A stretch of DNA of 64,000 nt. It comes from Brucella sp. BE17 (lineage in GTDB: Bacteria; Pseudomonadota; Alphaproteobacteria; Rhizobiales; Rhizobiaceae). The notes below the pieces were generated by a model. That model was not told the origin of the DNA, did no database searches, and saw only the letters and a list, made by a program, of their open reading frames with translations. The translations under genes were made by a program, and so were the position numbers. Below, piece after piece: positions 38,492-47,069 of the stretch. The stretch spans positions 1,916,501 to 1,980,500 of the forward strand of contig NZ_CP154467.1 in the NCBI RefSeq assembly GCF_039545455.1. Direction: 5' to 3'. Within the stretch, counting starts at the first letter, position 1, and the number at the start of each line of letters is the position of its first letter.

Positions 38492-38941
38492 TCAATCGAA
38501 CGAGACCTTGCCCCTGCCCTTCTTGACTTCTGAACGTCCGGATTTGGCTTTGAGGCGTCTTTCGACAGACCCCTTGGTCGGTCGGGTTTTCTTACGTGGC
38601 GGCGGTGGTGGTTCGGCGGCCTTGGCAATCAAAGCGATTAGCCGCTCGCGTGCATCCTCGCGGTTACGCTCCTGCATGCGGAAACGATTGGCCTCGATTA
38701 GAATATCGCCGTCCTTGGTGCTGCGCTGTCCGGCCAGTTTGAAAAGCCGCGCCAATATCTCTTCCGGCAGGCCGGAACGGGCGGCATGAAAGCGCAATTG
38801 AACAGCGGTCGAGACTTTGTTGACATTCTGCCCGCCGGGGCCTGATGCGCGGATAAAGCTCTCCTCAAGGTCATCCTCGCGGATGCTCAGGCGTTTTGTG
38901 ATGCGGATAATATTGCGGCTTTCTTCCATGGGCAAAGCCAT
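38492..38941 (-). CDS. arfB: Peptidyl-tRNA hydrolase ArfB (YaeJ)
   Basis: 149 residues. GPGGQNVNK contains the GGQ motif that hydrolyses peptidyl-tRNA on stalled ribosomes, and the basic Lys/Arg-rich C-terminal tail enters the mRNA channel. It rescues ribosomes without a stop codon. ATG 38929 is an alternative start. It lies downstream of pckA past a terminator. Confidence 0.92.
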   Translation of the reverse strand: MALPMEESRNIIRITKRLSIREDDLEESFIRASGPGGQNVNKVSTAVQLRFHAARSGLPEEILARLFKLAGQRSTKDGDILIEANRFRMQERNREDARERLIALIAKAAEPPPPPRKKTRPTKGSVERRLKAKSGRSEVKKGRGKVSFD

Positions 38942-38963
38942 ACAATATTTTGGCCGCGTTGAA

Positions 38964-38993
38964 CAAAAGAAAACCCGGCTTTTCAGCCGGGCC
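38964..38993 (-). terminator. Rho-independent terminator of pckA
   Basis: A 7-bp G/C stem (38974-38980 with 38985-38991) with a 4-base loop; the minus-strand tail is T-rich. It lies 28 bp after the pckA stop. Confidence 0.85.
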
Positions 38994-39018
38994 TTCTCTC
39001 CTCCTCAGGATAGTTTTG

Positions 39019-40629
39019 TTATTCGGCAGCAATCTGGATTGTGGGTGCCGCATCCTTCACATCATGATCGACATGGCTTTCAAATTTTTCGAAATTGCTG
39101 ACGAACATGTCGACAAGCTTCTTGGCCTGGGCGTCATAAGCTGACTTGTCGGCCCAGGTCGATCGCGGGTCGAGAATGGCACTGTCGACGCCGGGGACTG
39201 CAACCGGAACGGCAAAGCCGAAATTCGGATCAGTGCGGAATTCGGCGTTATTCAACGATCCGTCAAGGCCTGCAGCAAGCAGCGCGCGCGTGGCCTTGAT
39301 CGGCATGCGATTGCCTGTGCCGTATGCGCCGCCGGTCCAGCCTGTATTGACAAGCCAGCAATCGACCTTGTGTTCGGCGATCAGCTTGCGCAGCAGGTTG
39401 CCGTATTCCGACGGATGGCGCGGCATGAAGGGTGCACCGAAGCAGGTCGAGAAAGTGGCTTCCGGTTCAACTACGCCCTTTTCGGTTCCGGCAACCTTTG
39501 CGGTATAGCCTGACAGAAAGTGATACATTGCCTGCGCTGGCGTGAGTTTTGCGATGGGCGGCATGATACCAAACGCATCTGCTGTCAGCATGATGATATT
39601 TTTCGGCTGGTTGCCAGTGCCGGTCTTGGAAGCATTCGGGATATAATCGAGCGGATAGGCGCAACGGGTGTTTTCGGTCAGCGATCCGTCATCAAAATCC
39701 GGCTGACGGTTCTCATCGAGCACGACATTTTCCAGAACCGTGCCGAAACGCTGCGTGGTGGCATAGATTTCCGGCTCCGCTTCGGCGGAGAGACGAATGG
39801 TTTTGGCGTAGCAGCCGCCCTCAAAATTGAAGACGCCGTTTTCGCCCCAGCCATGTTCGTCGTCACCGATCAGCGTGCGGCTTGGATCAGCGGACAGCGT
39901 GGTCTTGCCGGTCCCCGAAAGGCCGAAGAACACGGCGGTGTCGCCATTCGGGCCTTCATTGGCCGAACAATGCATGGGCATAACGCCCTTGGCAGGCAGA
40001 ATGTAATTGAGGGCCGTGAACACGGATTTCTTGATTTCACCGGCATAGGATGTACCGCCGATCAAGACGATCTTGGCTGTGAGATCGACGGCGATTACCG
40101 TTTCGCTGCGCACGCCATGGCGTGTCGGATCGGCCTTGAAGGACGGCAGGTCGATAATGGTCATCTCTGCGACGAAGGCGGCAAGTGTTGCCTCCTCAGG
40201 GCGGATCAGCAGATTACGGATGAACAGCGAATGCCAGGCATATTCGGTAATCGTGCGCACATTGAGCTTGTTGTCATTGTCAGCACCGCCGACGAGATCC
40301 TGAACGAAAAGCTCCTTGCCTTTGGCGTGTTCGATAAAATCCGCATGAAGAAGCGCGAAGGCCTCAGGCGTCATCGGCTTGTTGTTGTCCCACCAAACCT
40401 GATCTTGCGTATTGGCGTCGCGCACAACGAATTTGTCCTTGGGCGAACGACCGGTATGCTGGCCGGTGCGTGCCACCAATGCGCCCTGTGCGGTCAGTTC
40501 TGCTTCGCCGCGCCGGATGGTTTCCTCATAAAGCTTGGCCGGTCCAAAGTTATAAAAGACTGCGGAGAGCTCCTTTAGTCCTGAAGTGGAAATGGAAGCG
40601 GCCGTATTGTGAATGCCGGTCTCTCTCAT
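39019..40629 (-). CDS. pckA: Phosphoenolpyruvate carboxykinase (ATP)
   Basis: 536 residues. P-loop [11 protein letters not shown], and the adjacent metal-binding Asp in Ile-Gly-Asp-Asp-Glu-His-Gly-Trp, place it in the ATP-dependent class. It makes PEP from oxaloacetate in gluconeogenesis. It is divergent from chvI with ~410 bp between; in relatives pckA lies beside the ChvIG module. Confidence 0.97.
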   Translation of the reverse strand: MRETGIHNTAASISTSGLKELSAVFYNFGPAKLYEETIRRGEAELTAQGALVARTGQHTGRSPKDKFVVRDANTQDQVWWDNNKPMTPEAFALLHADFIEHAKGKELFVQDLVGGADNDNKLNVRTITEYAWHSLFIRNLLIRPEEATLAAFVAEMTIIDLPSFKADPTRHGVRSETVIAVDLTAKIVLIGGTSYAGEIKKSVFTALNYILPAKGVMPMHCSANEGPNGDTAVFFGLSGTGKTTLSADPSRTLIGDDEHGWGENGVFNFEGGCYAKTIRLSAEAEPEIYATTQRFGTVLENVVLDENRQPDFDDGSLTENTRCAYPLDYIPNASKTGTGNQPKNIIMLTADAFGIMPPIAKLTPAQAMYHFLSGYTAKVAGTEKGVVEPEATFSTCFGAPFMPRHPSEYGNLLRKLIAEHKVDCWLVNTGWTGGAYGTGNRMPIKATRALLAAGLDGSLNNAEFRTDPNFGFAVPVAVPGVDSAILDPRSTWADKSAYDAQAKKLVDMFVSNFEKFESHVDHDVKDAAPTIQIAAE

Positions 40630-41040
40630 GGTGTCTCCGCGGTGTGGTTCGTTAAATAAAAATGCCCCGCCACTTTCTGAATGATGCAGGGATGCGAAGT
40701 CAGAAACAGATTAACTGAGAGAATTCAAATATTTAATCGATTTAAAAAATTTGAATTTCTTTTAAATCGTTTAATTGTCTATTTTTTGCGTGTATTATTT
40801 ATCACAAACAACCAGTGCGTGTATGAGCCAATTTGTGATTCGTCAAAACCCAATTTAAAGCTTCTTGCGCGGCTGCCACATTTTGTACCTAATTTGTACT
40901 GCAAATGCGGCCCCATTGTTATAGCATTGGGTTACAGTATCGGCGCTTTGAGCCTGCAAGTTGCAAAATCAGGCTCGCCACCACAACAGAACTGCAAAAA
41001 GCCGGTTTAACCGGACGGTATGAATAAGGAGAAGGCCCGC
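40630..41040. other. pckA-chvI divergent intergenic region
   Basis: An AT-rich gene-free stretch carrying upstream signals for two divergent genes. It holds an imperfect 13-bp inverted repeat (40735-40747 with 40760-40772, one mismatch) built from ATCGATTTAAA-like arms. A 109-codon frame at 40681-41010 lacks any family resemblance. AAGGAG for chvI lies at its right edge. Confidence 0.5.
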
Positions 41041-41760
41041 ATGAAGGAAGCCTCGGCAACGCAGACGATTGCGCTGGTCGATGATGACCGCAACATTCTG
41101 ACCTCCGTGTCTATCGCGCTTGAGTCGGAAGGCTACCGGGTTGAAACCTATACGGATGGCGCTTCGGCGCTGGACGGTCTGATGGCTCGCCCGCCTAATC
41201 TTGCGATTTTCGATATCAAGATGCCGCGCATGGATGGTATGGAGCTTTTGCGCCGCCTGCGTCAGAAATCCGATCTGCCCGTCATTTTTCTCACCTCGAA
41301 GGATGATGAGATCGACGAGCTTTTCGGGCTTAAGATGGGGGCGGATGATTTCATCACCAAGCCGTTTTCTCAGCGTTTGCTGGTGGAGCGCGTCAAGGCG
41401 GTTTTACGCCGGGTCGCAGCGCGCGATGGCACGGCGAAGTCGACCGGCCAGCAGGCGAAATCACTGGAACGCGGCCAGCTCGTCATGGACCAGGAACGCC
41501 ATACCTGTACCTGGAAGGGCGAACCCGTCACCCTCACCGTTACGGAATTCCTGATCCTGCATTCGCTGGCGCAGCGCCCCGGCGTTGTGAAAAGCCGTGA
41601 CGCGCTGATGGATGCGGCCTATGATGATCAGGTTTATGTGGATGACAGGACGATTGACAGCCACATCAAGCGGCTCCGCAAGAAATTCAAGGAAGCCGAC
41701 GATAGTTTCGAAATGATAGAAACGCTCTACGGCGTCGGCTACCGCTTCCGCGAGGCGTGA
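41041..41760 (+). CDS. chvI: Two-component response regulator ChvI (BvrR-like)
   Basis: 239 residues. The receiver domain has the acidic pocket Asp-Asp near the N-terminus, Asp58 in [11 protein letters not shown] as phosphoacceptor and Lys in FITKPF. The winged-helix DNA-binding domain (OmpR type) ends the protein. With ChvG it controls envelope and virulence genes in Brucella and Agrobacterium. ATG 41041 fits the known N-terminus MKEASATQ better than ATG 41020. Confidence 0.95.
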   Translation: MKEASATQTIALVDDDRNILTSVSIALESEGYRVETYTDGASALDGLMARPPNLAIFDIKMPRMDGMELLRRLRQKSDLPVIFLTSKDDEIDELFGLKMGADDFITKPFSQRLLVERVKAVLRRVAARDGTAKSTGQQAKSLERGQLVMDQERHTCTWKGEPVTLTVTEFLILHSLAQRPGVVKSRDALMDAAYDDQVYVDDRTIDSHIKRLRKKFKEADDSFEMIETLYGVGYRFREA

Positions 41761-41829
41761 GTGATCGATAGCAAAGGTGCCGGGCACATACACGGGTCCG
41801 GCACTGGTTAATTTGAGTAACAGGATAAG

Positions 41830-43644
41830 ATGGTCGCAGAGACCCGGAACGATGGCCTTGCAAGGCCTAAAGCTGGTTGGCGGGAGCGCAGGGCCCGGCG
41901 GCAACGCTCGGTATTCTGGCGGCGTTTTTTTGCGCCTTTCCGCAAGTTTCTGGGCCAGTACCTGTTTTCAAGCCTGACGCGACGCATCCTGTTTCTCAAT
42001 CTTGCAGCGCTCGGAGTACTGGTTTCAGGCATTCTCTACATGAACCAGTTTCGGGAAGGACTGATCGATGCCAAGATCGAAAGTCTCCTGACACAGGGCA
42101 AGATTATCGCAGCCGCAATTTCGGCTTCGGCGACGATTGATACCAATTCGCTGCTGATCGACCCTGAAAAGCTCCTGGAGCTTCAGGCCGGGCAAAGCCT
42201 GACGCCCTCGCCTGATTCGCCCGACAATTGGGAGTTTCCGATCAATCCCGAAAAGGTTTCTCCGTTGCTGCGCCGGTTGATTTCGCCAACCAGCACACGG
42301 GCGCGCATCTATGACCGCTATGCCAATATGTTGCTTGATTCGCGCGCGCTCTATTCGACGAGCTTCCCCTCTGCCGGCCCGGTGCTGCGCTATGATCTGC
42401 CGCCGATTGAAGAAGATGCCCCCGATTTTTGGGAGCGTTTCAGTAACTGGATGATGGCCCTGTTTTATGGCGGCGGTTCGACCTATCAGGAACAACCGGG
42501 CGGCAACGGGCTGGCTTTTCCCGAAATCGTCAAGGCGCTGTCCGGCTCGCCGCAGACGGCGCAACGGCGCAATGAAAAAGGCGAGCTCGTGGTATCGGTT
42601 GCGGTTCCAGTCCAGCGCTCGCGTGCTATTTTAGGTGTTTTGCTGCTCTCCACCGAAGGCGATGACATCGACAAGATCGTTCAGGCCGAGCGCATGGCGG
42701 TATTCCGCGTCTTTGGCGTGGTGGCGCTGGTAATGGTGATCCTGTCGCTGTTCCTCGCCTCGACGATTGCAAGTCCCTTGCGCAAGCTTGCGGCCGCAGC
42801 CGACCGCGTTCGTCATGGTGTTAAAAGCCGCGTCGAGATTCCTGATTTTTCCGAACGTCAGGACGAGGTCGGACACCTCTCCACATCGATCCGCGATATG
42901 ACCGATGCGCTCTATACACGTATCGAAGCCATTGAAAGCTTCGCTGCCGATGTCAGTCATGAGTTAAAAAATCCGCTCACCTCGTTGCGCAGCGCTGTGG
43001 AAACGTTGCCGCTCGCAAAGAGTGACGATTCGCGGAAGCGGCTTCTCGATGTCATCCAGCATGATGTGCGTCGTCTCGATCGCCTCATCACCGATATTTC
43101 CGATGCATCGCGGCTCGACGCAGAACTTGCGCGCGAACATATCGACCGTGTGGATATGAAGGTGTTGCTCATTAATCTGGTCAATGCAGCGCGCGAAGTG
43201 CGCCGCAACAAGGTTGGCACCGAGATCGTCTTCAATGTGGGCAAACCTCCAGCCGGGCGAAAAGGCTATACTGTTGCCGGTCATGACCTAAGGCTTGGGC
43301 AGGTCATCAGCAATCTCATCGAAAATGCCCGCTCCTTCGTGCCCGAGGATACCGGTCGTATTATTGTGACGCTGGCTGGAGACGGCGCTCGTTTGCGGGT
43401 TCTGGTCGAGGATAATGGCCCCGGTATCCCGGCAGAGAATATCGAACGTATTTTCGAACGCTTTTATACCGATCGCCCGGCCTCGGAAGCTTTCGGCCAG
43501 AATTCGGGTCTCGGCCTTTCGATCAGCCGCCAGATCATCGAAGCGCATGGTGGCACGCTGATGGCGGAGAACATCTTCGACCCGGCTCAACCGGAAACGG
43601 TTAACGGTGCGCGCTTTATCATTGACCTGCCAACCGGATCATGA
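41830..43644 (+). CDS. chvG: Sensor histidine kinase ChvG (BvrS-like)
   Basis: 604 residues. TM1 (about residues 50-70), a large periplasmic domain, TM2 (about 295-315), HAMP, a HisKA domain with phosphoacceptor His377 in DVSHELKNPL and a HATPase_c with Gly-Leu-Gly-Leu-Ser-Ile-Ser. In relatives it senses acid or cell-envelope stress, held in check by ExoR in some species. Its stop overlaps hprK by ATGA. Confidence 0.94.
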   Translation: MVAETRNDGLARPKAGWRERRARRQRSVFWRRFFAPFRKFLGQYLFSSLTRRILFLNLAALGVLVSGILYMNQFREGLIDAKIESLLTQGKIIAAAISASATIDTNSLLIDPEKLLELQAGQSLTPSPDSPDNWEFPINPEKVSPLLRRLISPTSTRARIYDRYANMLLDSRALYSTSFPSAGPVLRYDLPPIEEDAPDFWERFSNWMMALFYGGGSTYQEQPGGNGLAFPEIVKALSGSPQTAQRRNEKGELVVSVAVPVQRSRAILGVLLLSTEGDDIDKIVQAERMAVFRVFGVVALVMVILSLFLASTIASPLRKLAAAADRVRHGVKSRVEIPDFSERQDEVGHLSTSIRDMTDALYTRIEAIESFAADVSHELKNPLTSLRSAVETLPLAKSDDSRKRLLDVIQHDVRRLDRLITDISDASRLDAELAREHIDRVDMKVLLINLVNAAREVRRNKVGTEIVFNVGKPPAGRKGYTVAGHDLRLGQVISNLIENARSFVPEDTGRIIVTLAGDGARLRVLVEDNGPGIPAENIERIFERFYTDRPASEAFGQNSGLGLSISRQIIEAHGGTLMAENIFDPAQPETVNGARFIIDLPTGS

Positions 43645-44123
43645 CGCCCGAACAGGAAAAAAGCGGCGTGCACGCCACAACCCTACAGTTAAAGGGCTGC
43701 GGTGTGATGATCATGGGGCGCTCTGGTGCCGGTAAAACCGAGCTTGCGCTAATGTTGATCGAACGGGCGGGCCTTCGCAGCGAAAAAGCCTTTCTGGTCG
43801 CCGATGATCGAACCTTGCTGCGTGTGCAGGGGAGCAAGCTCGTTGCCAGCGTGCCGGCAGCTCTTGCTGGCGGTGTGGAAATCCGGGGAGCCGGATTGTT
43901 CAAGGTGCCTTTCATTGCTTCGACGTCGCTCGACCTGGTGATTGAACTTGTCACTGCCCCTGAAGCCGAACGCTATCCCGGCGGCGGTGTCTGGAACTTC
44001 GAGGGCGTTACGTTACCGCGACTGCTTTTGCCGGCTCTTTGGTCCAATGGTGATTCCATTGCGCTTTCGCGGGCAATCGAGGCCACATTGTTCTACGAGC
44101 CCTGGCTACCACAAAAAAGCTGA
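43641..44123 (+). CDS. hprK: Short HPr kinase/phosphorylase (C-terminal domain only)
   Basis: 160 residues, about half the length of Gram-positive HprK, lacking the N-terminal domain. GRSGAGKTELAL (Lys32) and the C-terminal loop remain. It phosphorylates a Ser of HPr. In alphaproteobacteria it follows ChvIG and precedes the PTS genes, linking envelope signalling to PTS regulation; the direction of the link is inference. Confidence 0.9.
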   Translation: MTPEQEKSGVHATTLQLKGCGVMIMGRSGAGKTELALMLIERAGLRSEKAFLVADDRTLLRVQGSKLVASVPAALAGGVEIRGAGLFKVPFIASTSLDLVIELVTAPEAERYPGGGVWNFEGVTLPRLLLPALWSNGDSIALSRAIEATLFYEPWLPQKS

Positions 44124-44264
44124 CCTTGAGTGACGAGTGCACGCATTCTTGCATAGCTCTGCGGCATTTTGCATTTTTCAAGGCAATGTGGAGATTTTTC
44201 ACTTGCTATCAGGATTTGCCCTGCCAAGATGCACAGCTCGCCGGCATGTTTCCGGCTATTGCAT

Positions 44265-44310
44265 GATCCTGAAAATCGCACAGGTTTTCGGAAAATCACG
44301 CTAAAACAAA
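44265..44310. repeat. Possible degenerate Rhizobiales intergenic palindromic repeat
   Basis: In the 250-bp hprK-EIIA gap, a stretch of the type TGATCCTGAAAATCGCACAG, followed by a TTTTCGGAAAATCA block, resembles dispersed intergenic repeats seen in Rhizobiales genomes (GATCCCGAAAA...TTTTCGG). Only one clear copy is in view, so the assignment is tentative. Confidence 0.35.
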
Positions 44311-44373
44311 GCATGTGCCATCTGGTCGTCACTCAGGACGATGCGGCGGGCGCGCGACGGGAGCTTTTATAGT

Positions 44374-44775
44374 ATGATCGGACTCGTGCTTGTTACGCAC
44401 GGAAGGCTGGCCGAAGAGTTTCTTCATGCCGTAGAGCATGTGGTGGGCCCGCAGGACAATTTCGAGACCGTGTGCATCGGTGCGGAAGACGATATGGAAC
44501 AGCGTCGGCAGGATATTGTCGATGCTGTCGAGCGCGCCGGTAATGGAAATGGTGTCATCATTCTGACCGATATGTTCGGCGGTACCCCTTCCAATCTGGC
44601 TATTTCAGTGATGCAGGAAGGCAGGATAGAGGTCATTGCCGGTGTGAACCTGCCAATGCTGATCAAACTTTCCAGTGTACGTAGCGGCGGCGATATAAAG
44701 GCTGCCCTTCGCGAAGCACAGGATGCGGGGCGCAAATATATCAATGTCGCCAGTCAGGTCCTGACAGGAAAGTAA
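44374..44775 (+). CDS. PTS EIIA component, mannose family
   Basis: 133 residues from ATG 44374. His9 in LVLVTHGRL is the phosphohistidine of Man-family EIIA; TDMFGGTPSNLA is the family signature. No EIIB/C/D is encoded here, so it is likely regulatory rather than for transport. It lies 250 bp after hprK and 3 bp before the HPr gene. Confidence 0.92.
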   Translation: MIGLVLVTHGRLAEEFLHAVEHVVGPQDNFETVCIGAEDDMEQRRQDIVDAVERAGNGNGVIILTDMFGGTPSNLAISVMQEGRIEVIAGVNLPMLIKLSSVRSGGDIKAALREAQDAGRKYINVASQVLTGK

Positions 44776-44778
44776 CTT

Positions 44779-45093
44779 ATGCACTCCACTGTCACCGTTA
44801 CCGGCGAGTATGATGCCGATATAGCACTTTCCCGGTCGCTCGAAATCCTCAACAAGCGGGGGCTTCATGCGCGCGCTTCGGCCAAATTCGTCCAACTTGT
44901 CGATAGCTATGACGCGCATGTCCGTGTGTCCAAGGATGGGATGACGGTCGGCGGCACCTCAATCATGGGGCTGATGATGCTTGCCGCCTCCCCCGGTTGC
45001 TGCATCGAGATCAGCGCTTCGGGCGAACAGGCGGAAGAGGTGATGGCCGCTCTCGAAGCGCTGATTGCAGACAAATTTGGCGAAGAAAGCTGA
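44779..45093 (+). CDS. ptsH: HPr family phosphocarrier protein
   Basis: 104 residues. His30 in GLHARAS is the PEP-derived phosphorylation site and Ser61 in GTSIMGLMML the HprK target. An N-terminal extension of ~20 residues precedes the usual start. It completes the chvI-chvG-hprK-EIIA-HPr set. Confidence 0.94.
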   Translation: MHSTVTVTGEYDADIALSRSLEILNKRGLHARASAKFVQLVDSYDAHVRVSKDGMTVGGTSIMGLMMLAASPGCCIEISASGEQAEEVMAALEALIADKFGEES

Positions 45094-45294
45094 TGGTCTC
45101 GCCTCTTTTCGGTATGCACGTATAAAGATTTGTTTATGTTGCGTTGTGCTGGAGCTTGCGATCTGCTAGTCAGAATGCAGGCCGGATGCATTTTGCCCTA
45201 AAACGCATTGAAACGCATTGCGGCGCGATTTTTATAACGCGATTCCGCGCCTCCTTCATGCTTGTGCCGGAATTGCATCTCACCGGAGCATATG

Positions 45295-46695
45295 ATGACC
45301 GCAAATCAGGATTTTGTTGTCAAGGATCTTAGCCTCGCCGATTGGGGCCGCAAGGAACTCGACATTGCCGAAACCGAAATGCCAGGCCTGATGGCGTCCC
45401 GCGAGGAGTTCGGCAAATCCAAGCCGCTTAAAGGTGCACGCATTTCCGGCTCGTTGCACATGACCATTCAGACCGCCGTGCTGATTGAAACGCTCAAGGA
45501 ACTGGGCGCGGATGTGCGCTGGGCATCGTGCAACATCTTCTCGACGCAGGATCATGCAGCCGCAGCAATTGCAGCGACCGGCACGCCGGTTTTCGCCATC
45601 AAGGGCGAGACTTTGGAAGAATACTGGACTTATACAGATCAGATTTTCCAATGGCCGGATGGCGAACCCTCCAACATGATTCTCGATGATGGCGGCGATG
45701 CCACCATGTATATCCTGATCGGTGCACGCGCTGAAGCGGGCGAAGATGTGCTCTCCAAGCCGGAAAGCGAAGAGGAAGAAGTACTCTTTGCCCAGATCAA
45801 GAAGCGCATGGCCGCGACACCCGGCTTTTTCACGAAGCAACGCGCAGCCATCAAGGGTGTGACGGAAGAAACCACCACCGGCGTCAACCGTCTTTATCAG
45901 TTGCAGAAAAAAGGCCTCCTGCCCTTTCCGGCCATCAACGTCAATGACAGCGTCACCAAGTCGAAATTCGACAATAAATACGGCTGCAAGGAATCGCTGG
46001 TCGATGGTATTCGTCGCGGCACCGACGTGATGATGGCGGGCAAGGTCGCGGTTGTCTGCGGCTATGGCGATGTCGGCAAAGGCTCGGCGCAATCGCTTGC
46101 CGGTGCAGGCGCTCGCGTGAAGGTGACGGAAGTCGACCCGATCTGCGCATTGCAGGCGGCAATGGACGGTTTTGAAGTTGTTACACTCGACGATGCGGCA
46201 TCAAGCGCCGATATCGTCGTCAGCACAACCGGCAACAAGGACGTGATCACGCTCGATCACATGCGCAAGTTCAAGGACATGTGCATTGTCGGCAATATCG
46301 GCCACTTCGATAATGAAATTCAGGTGGCTGCGCTGAAAAATCTGAAATGGACCAATGTAAAGCCGCAGGTCGATCTGGTCGAATTCCCCGATGGCAAGCG
46401 TATTATTCTTCTCTCAGAAGGCCGCCTGCTTAATCTTGGCAATGCAACCGGGCATCCCAGCTTCGTCATGTCGGCCTCCTTCACCAATCAGGTGCTGGGC
46501 CAGATCGAGCTTTTCACTCGCGCCGATCAATACAAGAACGAAGTCTATGTGCTGCCAAAGCATCTCGATGAAAAGGTCGCTCGCCTGCATCTCGACAAGC
46601 TGGGTGCCAAGCTGACCGTGCTTTCCGATGAACAAGCCGCTTATATCGGCGTCACTCCACAGGGACCGTTCAAGTCGGAACACTACAGGTATTAA
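45295..46695 (+). CDS. ahcY: Adenosylhomocysteinase
   Basis: 466 residues from ATG 45295 (ATG 45292 is one codon before). [10 protein letters not shown] and the NAD-binding [10 protein letters not shown] identify SAH hydrolase, which splits S-adenosylhomocysteine to homocysteine and adenosine. I looked for an SAH riboswitch in the 201-bp leader and saw none. A strong terminator follows. Confidence 0.97.
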   Translation: MTANQDFVVKDLSLADWGRKELDIAETEMPGLMASREEFGKSKPLKGARISGSLHMTIQTAVLIETLKELGADVRWASCNIFSTQDHAAAAIAATGTPVFAIKGETLEEYWTYTDQIFQWPDGEPSNMILDDGGDATMYILIGARAEAGEDVLSKPESEEEEVLFAQIKKRMAATPGFFTKQRAAIKGVTEETTTGVNRLYQLQKKGLLPFPAINVNDSVTKSKFDNKYGCKESLVDGIRRGTDVMMAGKVAVVCGYGDVGKGSAQSLAGAGARVKVTEVDPICALQAAMDGFEVVTLDDAASSADIVVSTTGNKDVITLDHMRKFKDMCIVGNIGHFDNEIQVAALKNLKWTNVKPQVDLVEFPDGKRIILLSEGRLLNLGNATGHPSFVMSASFTNQVLGQIELFTRADQYKNEVYVLPKHLDEKVARLHLDKLGAKLTVLSDEQAAYIGVTPQGPFKSEHYRY

Positions 46696-46723
46696 CCATA
46701 GCGGAAAGACCTACTAAATATTG

Positions 46724-46760
46724 AGGCTGGGCGGTTCACAAACTGCCCAGCCTTTCTTTT
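46724..46760 (+). terminator. Rho-independent terminator of ahcY
   Basis: A 13-bp stem (46724-46736 with 46741-46753, one mismatch) followed by TTTCTTTTT, 28 bp after the stop. Confidence 0.88.
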
Positions 46761-47069
46761 TGTAAGCCACATGCTTCACGTGGATTCCCGGTAAGGGTAT
46801 TGTGAAGGCGAATCACAGGCATTTCCGAGGCTGATACGGATCGGTTTCTTGCACGGACATGTGTGAAACAATGTATTTTTCTGGGTGTTTGTGTTGTGTT
46901 TTTAGCCAGTTCTGGCGGGAGGCAATGAATTGCTTCGTTTCCGGAATTCGTTTGGTTCCGGTGACCGTTAGCGAGGCGCGAAACCAGATCGAACAATGAG
47001 ATATTCTGTAATTTGGCTGTGTGTGCATTGTGATGGCCGCGCAGCTGGGGTGGTGGAGAAAAGGCAAAC
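46761..47069. other. ahcY-divL intergenic region
   Basis: About 310 bp after the ahcY terminator contain no gene that I can support. A leftward frame here has no family match. It presumably holds the divL promoter. No clear CtrA box was identified by eye. Confidence 0.4.

Noticed and set aside
39520..40578. 352-residue rightward ORF under pckA
   Set aside because: Shadow of pckA on the opposite strand.
40681..41010. 109-residue ORF before chvI
   Set aside because: AT-rich intergenic frame without family match; its position overlaps the expected chvI promoter.
44124..44340. Coding gene in the hprK-EIIA gap
   Set aside because: No open frame with RBS beyond 60 codons has family resemblance.
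45094..45294. SAH riboswitch before ahcY
   Set aside because: I looked for a pairing pattern and conserved core but found none; the leader has only short repeats of AAACGCATTG.
46770..46790. CTTCACGTGGATTCC as a parS site
   Set aside because: Only the CACGTG core matches; the outer arms do not.
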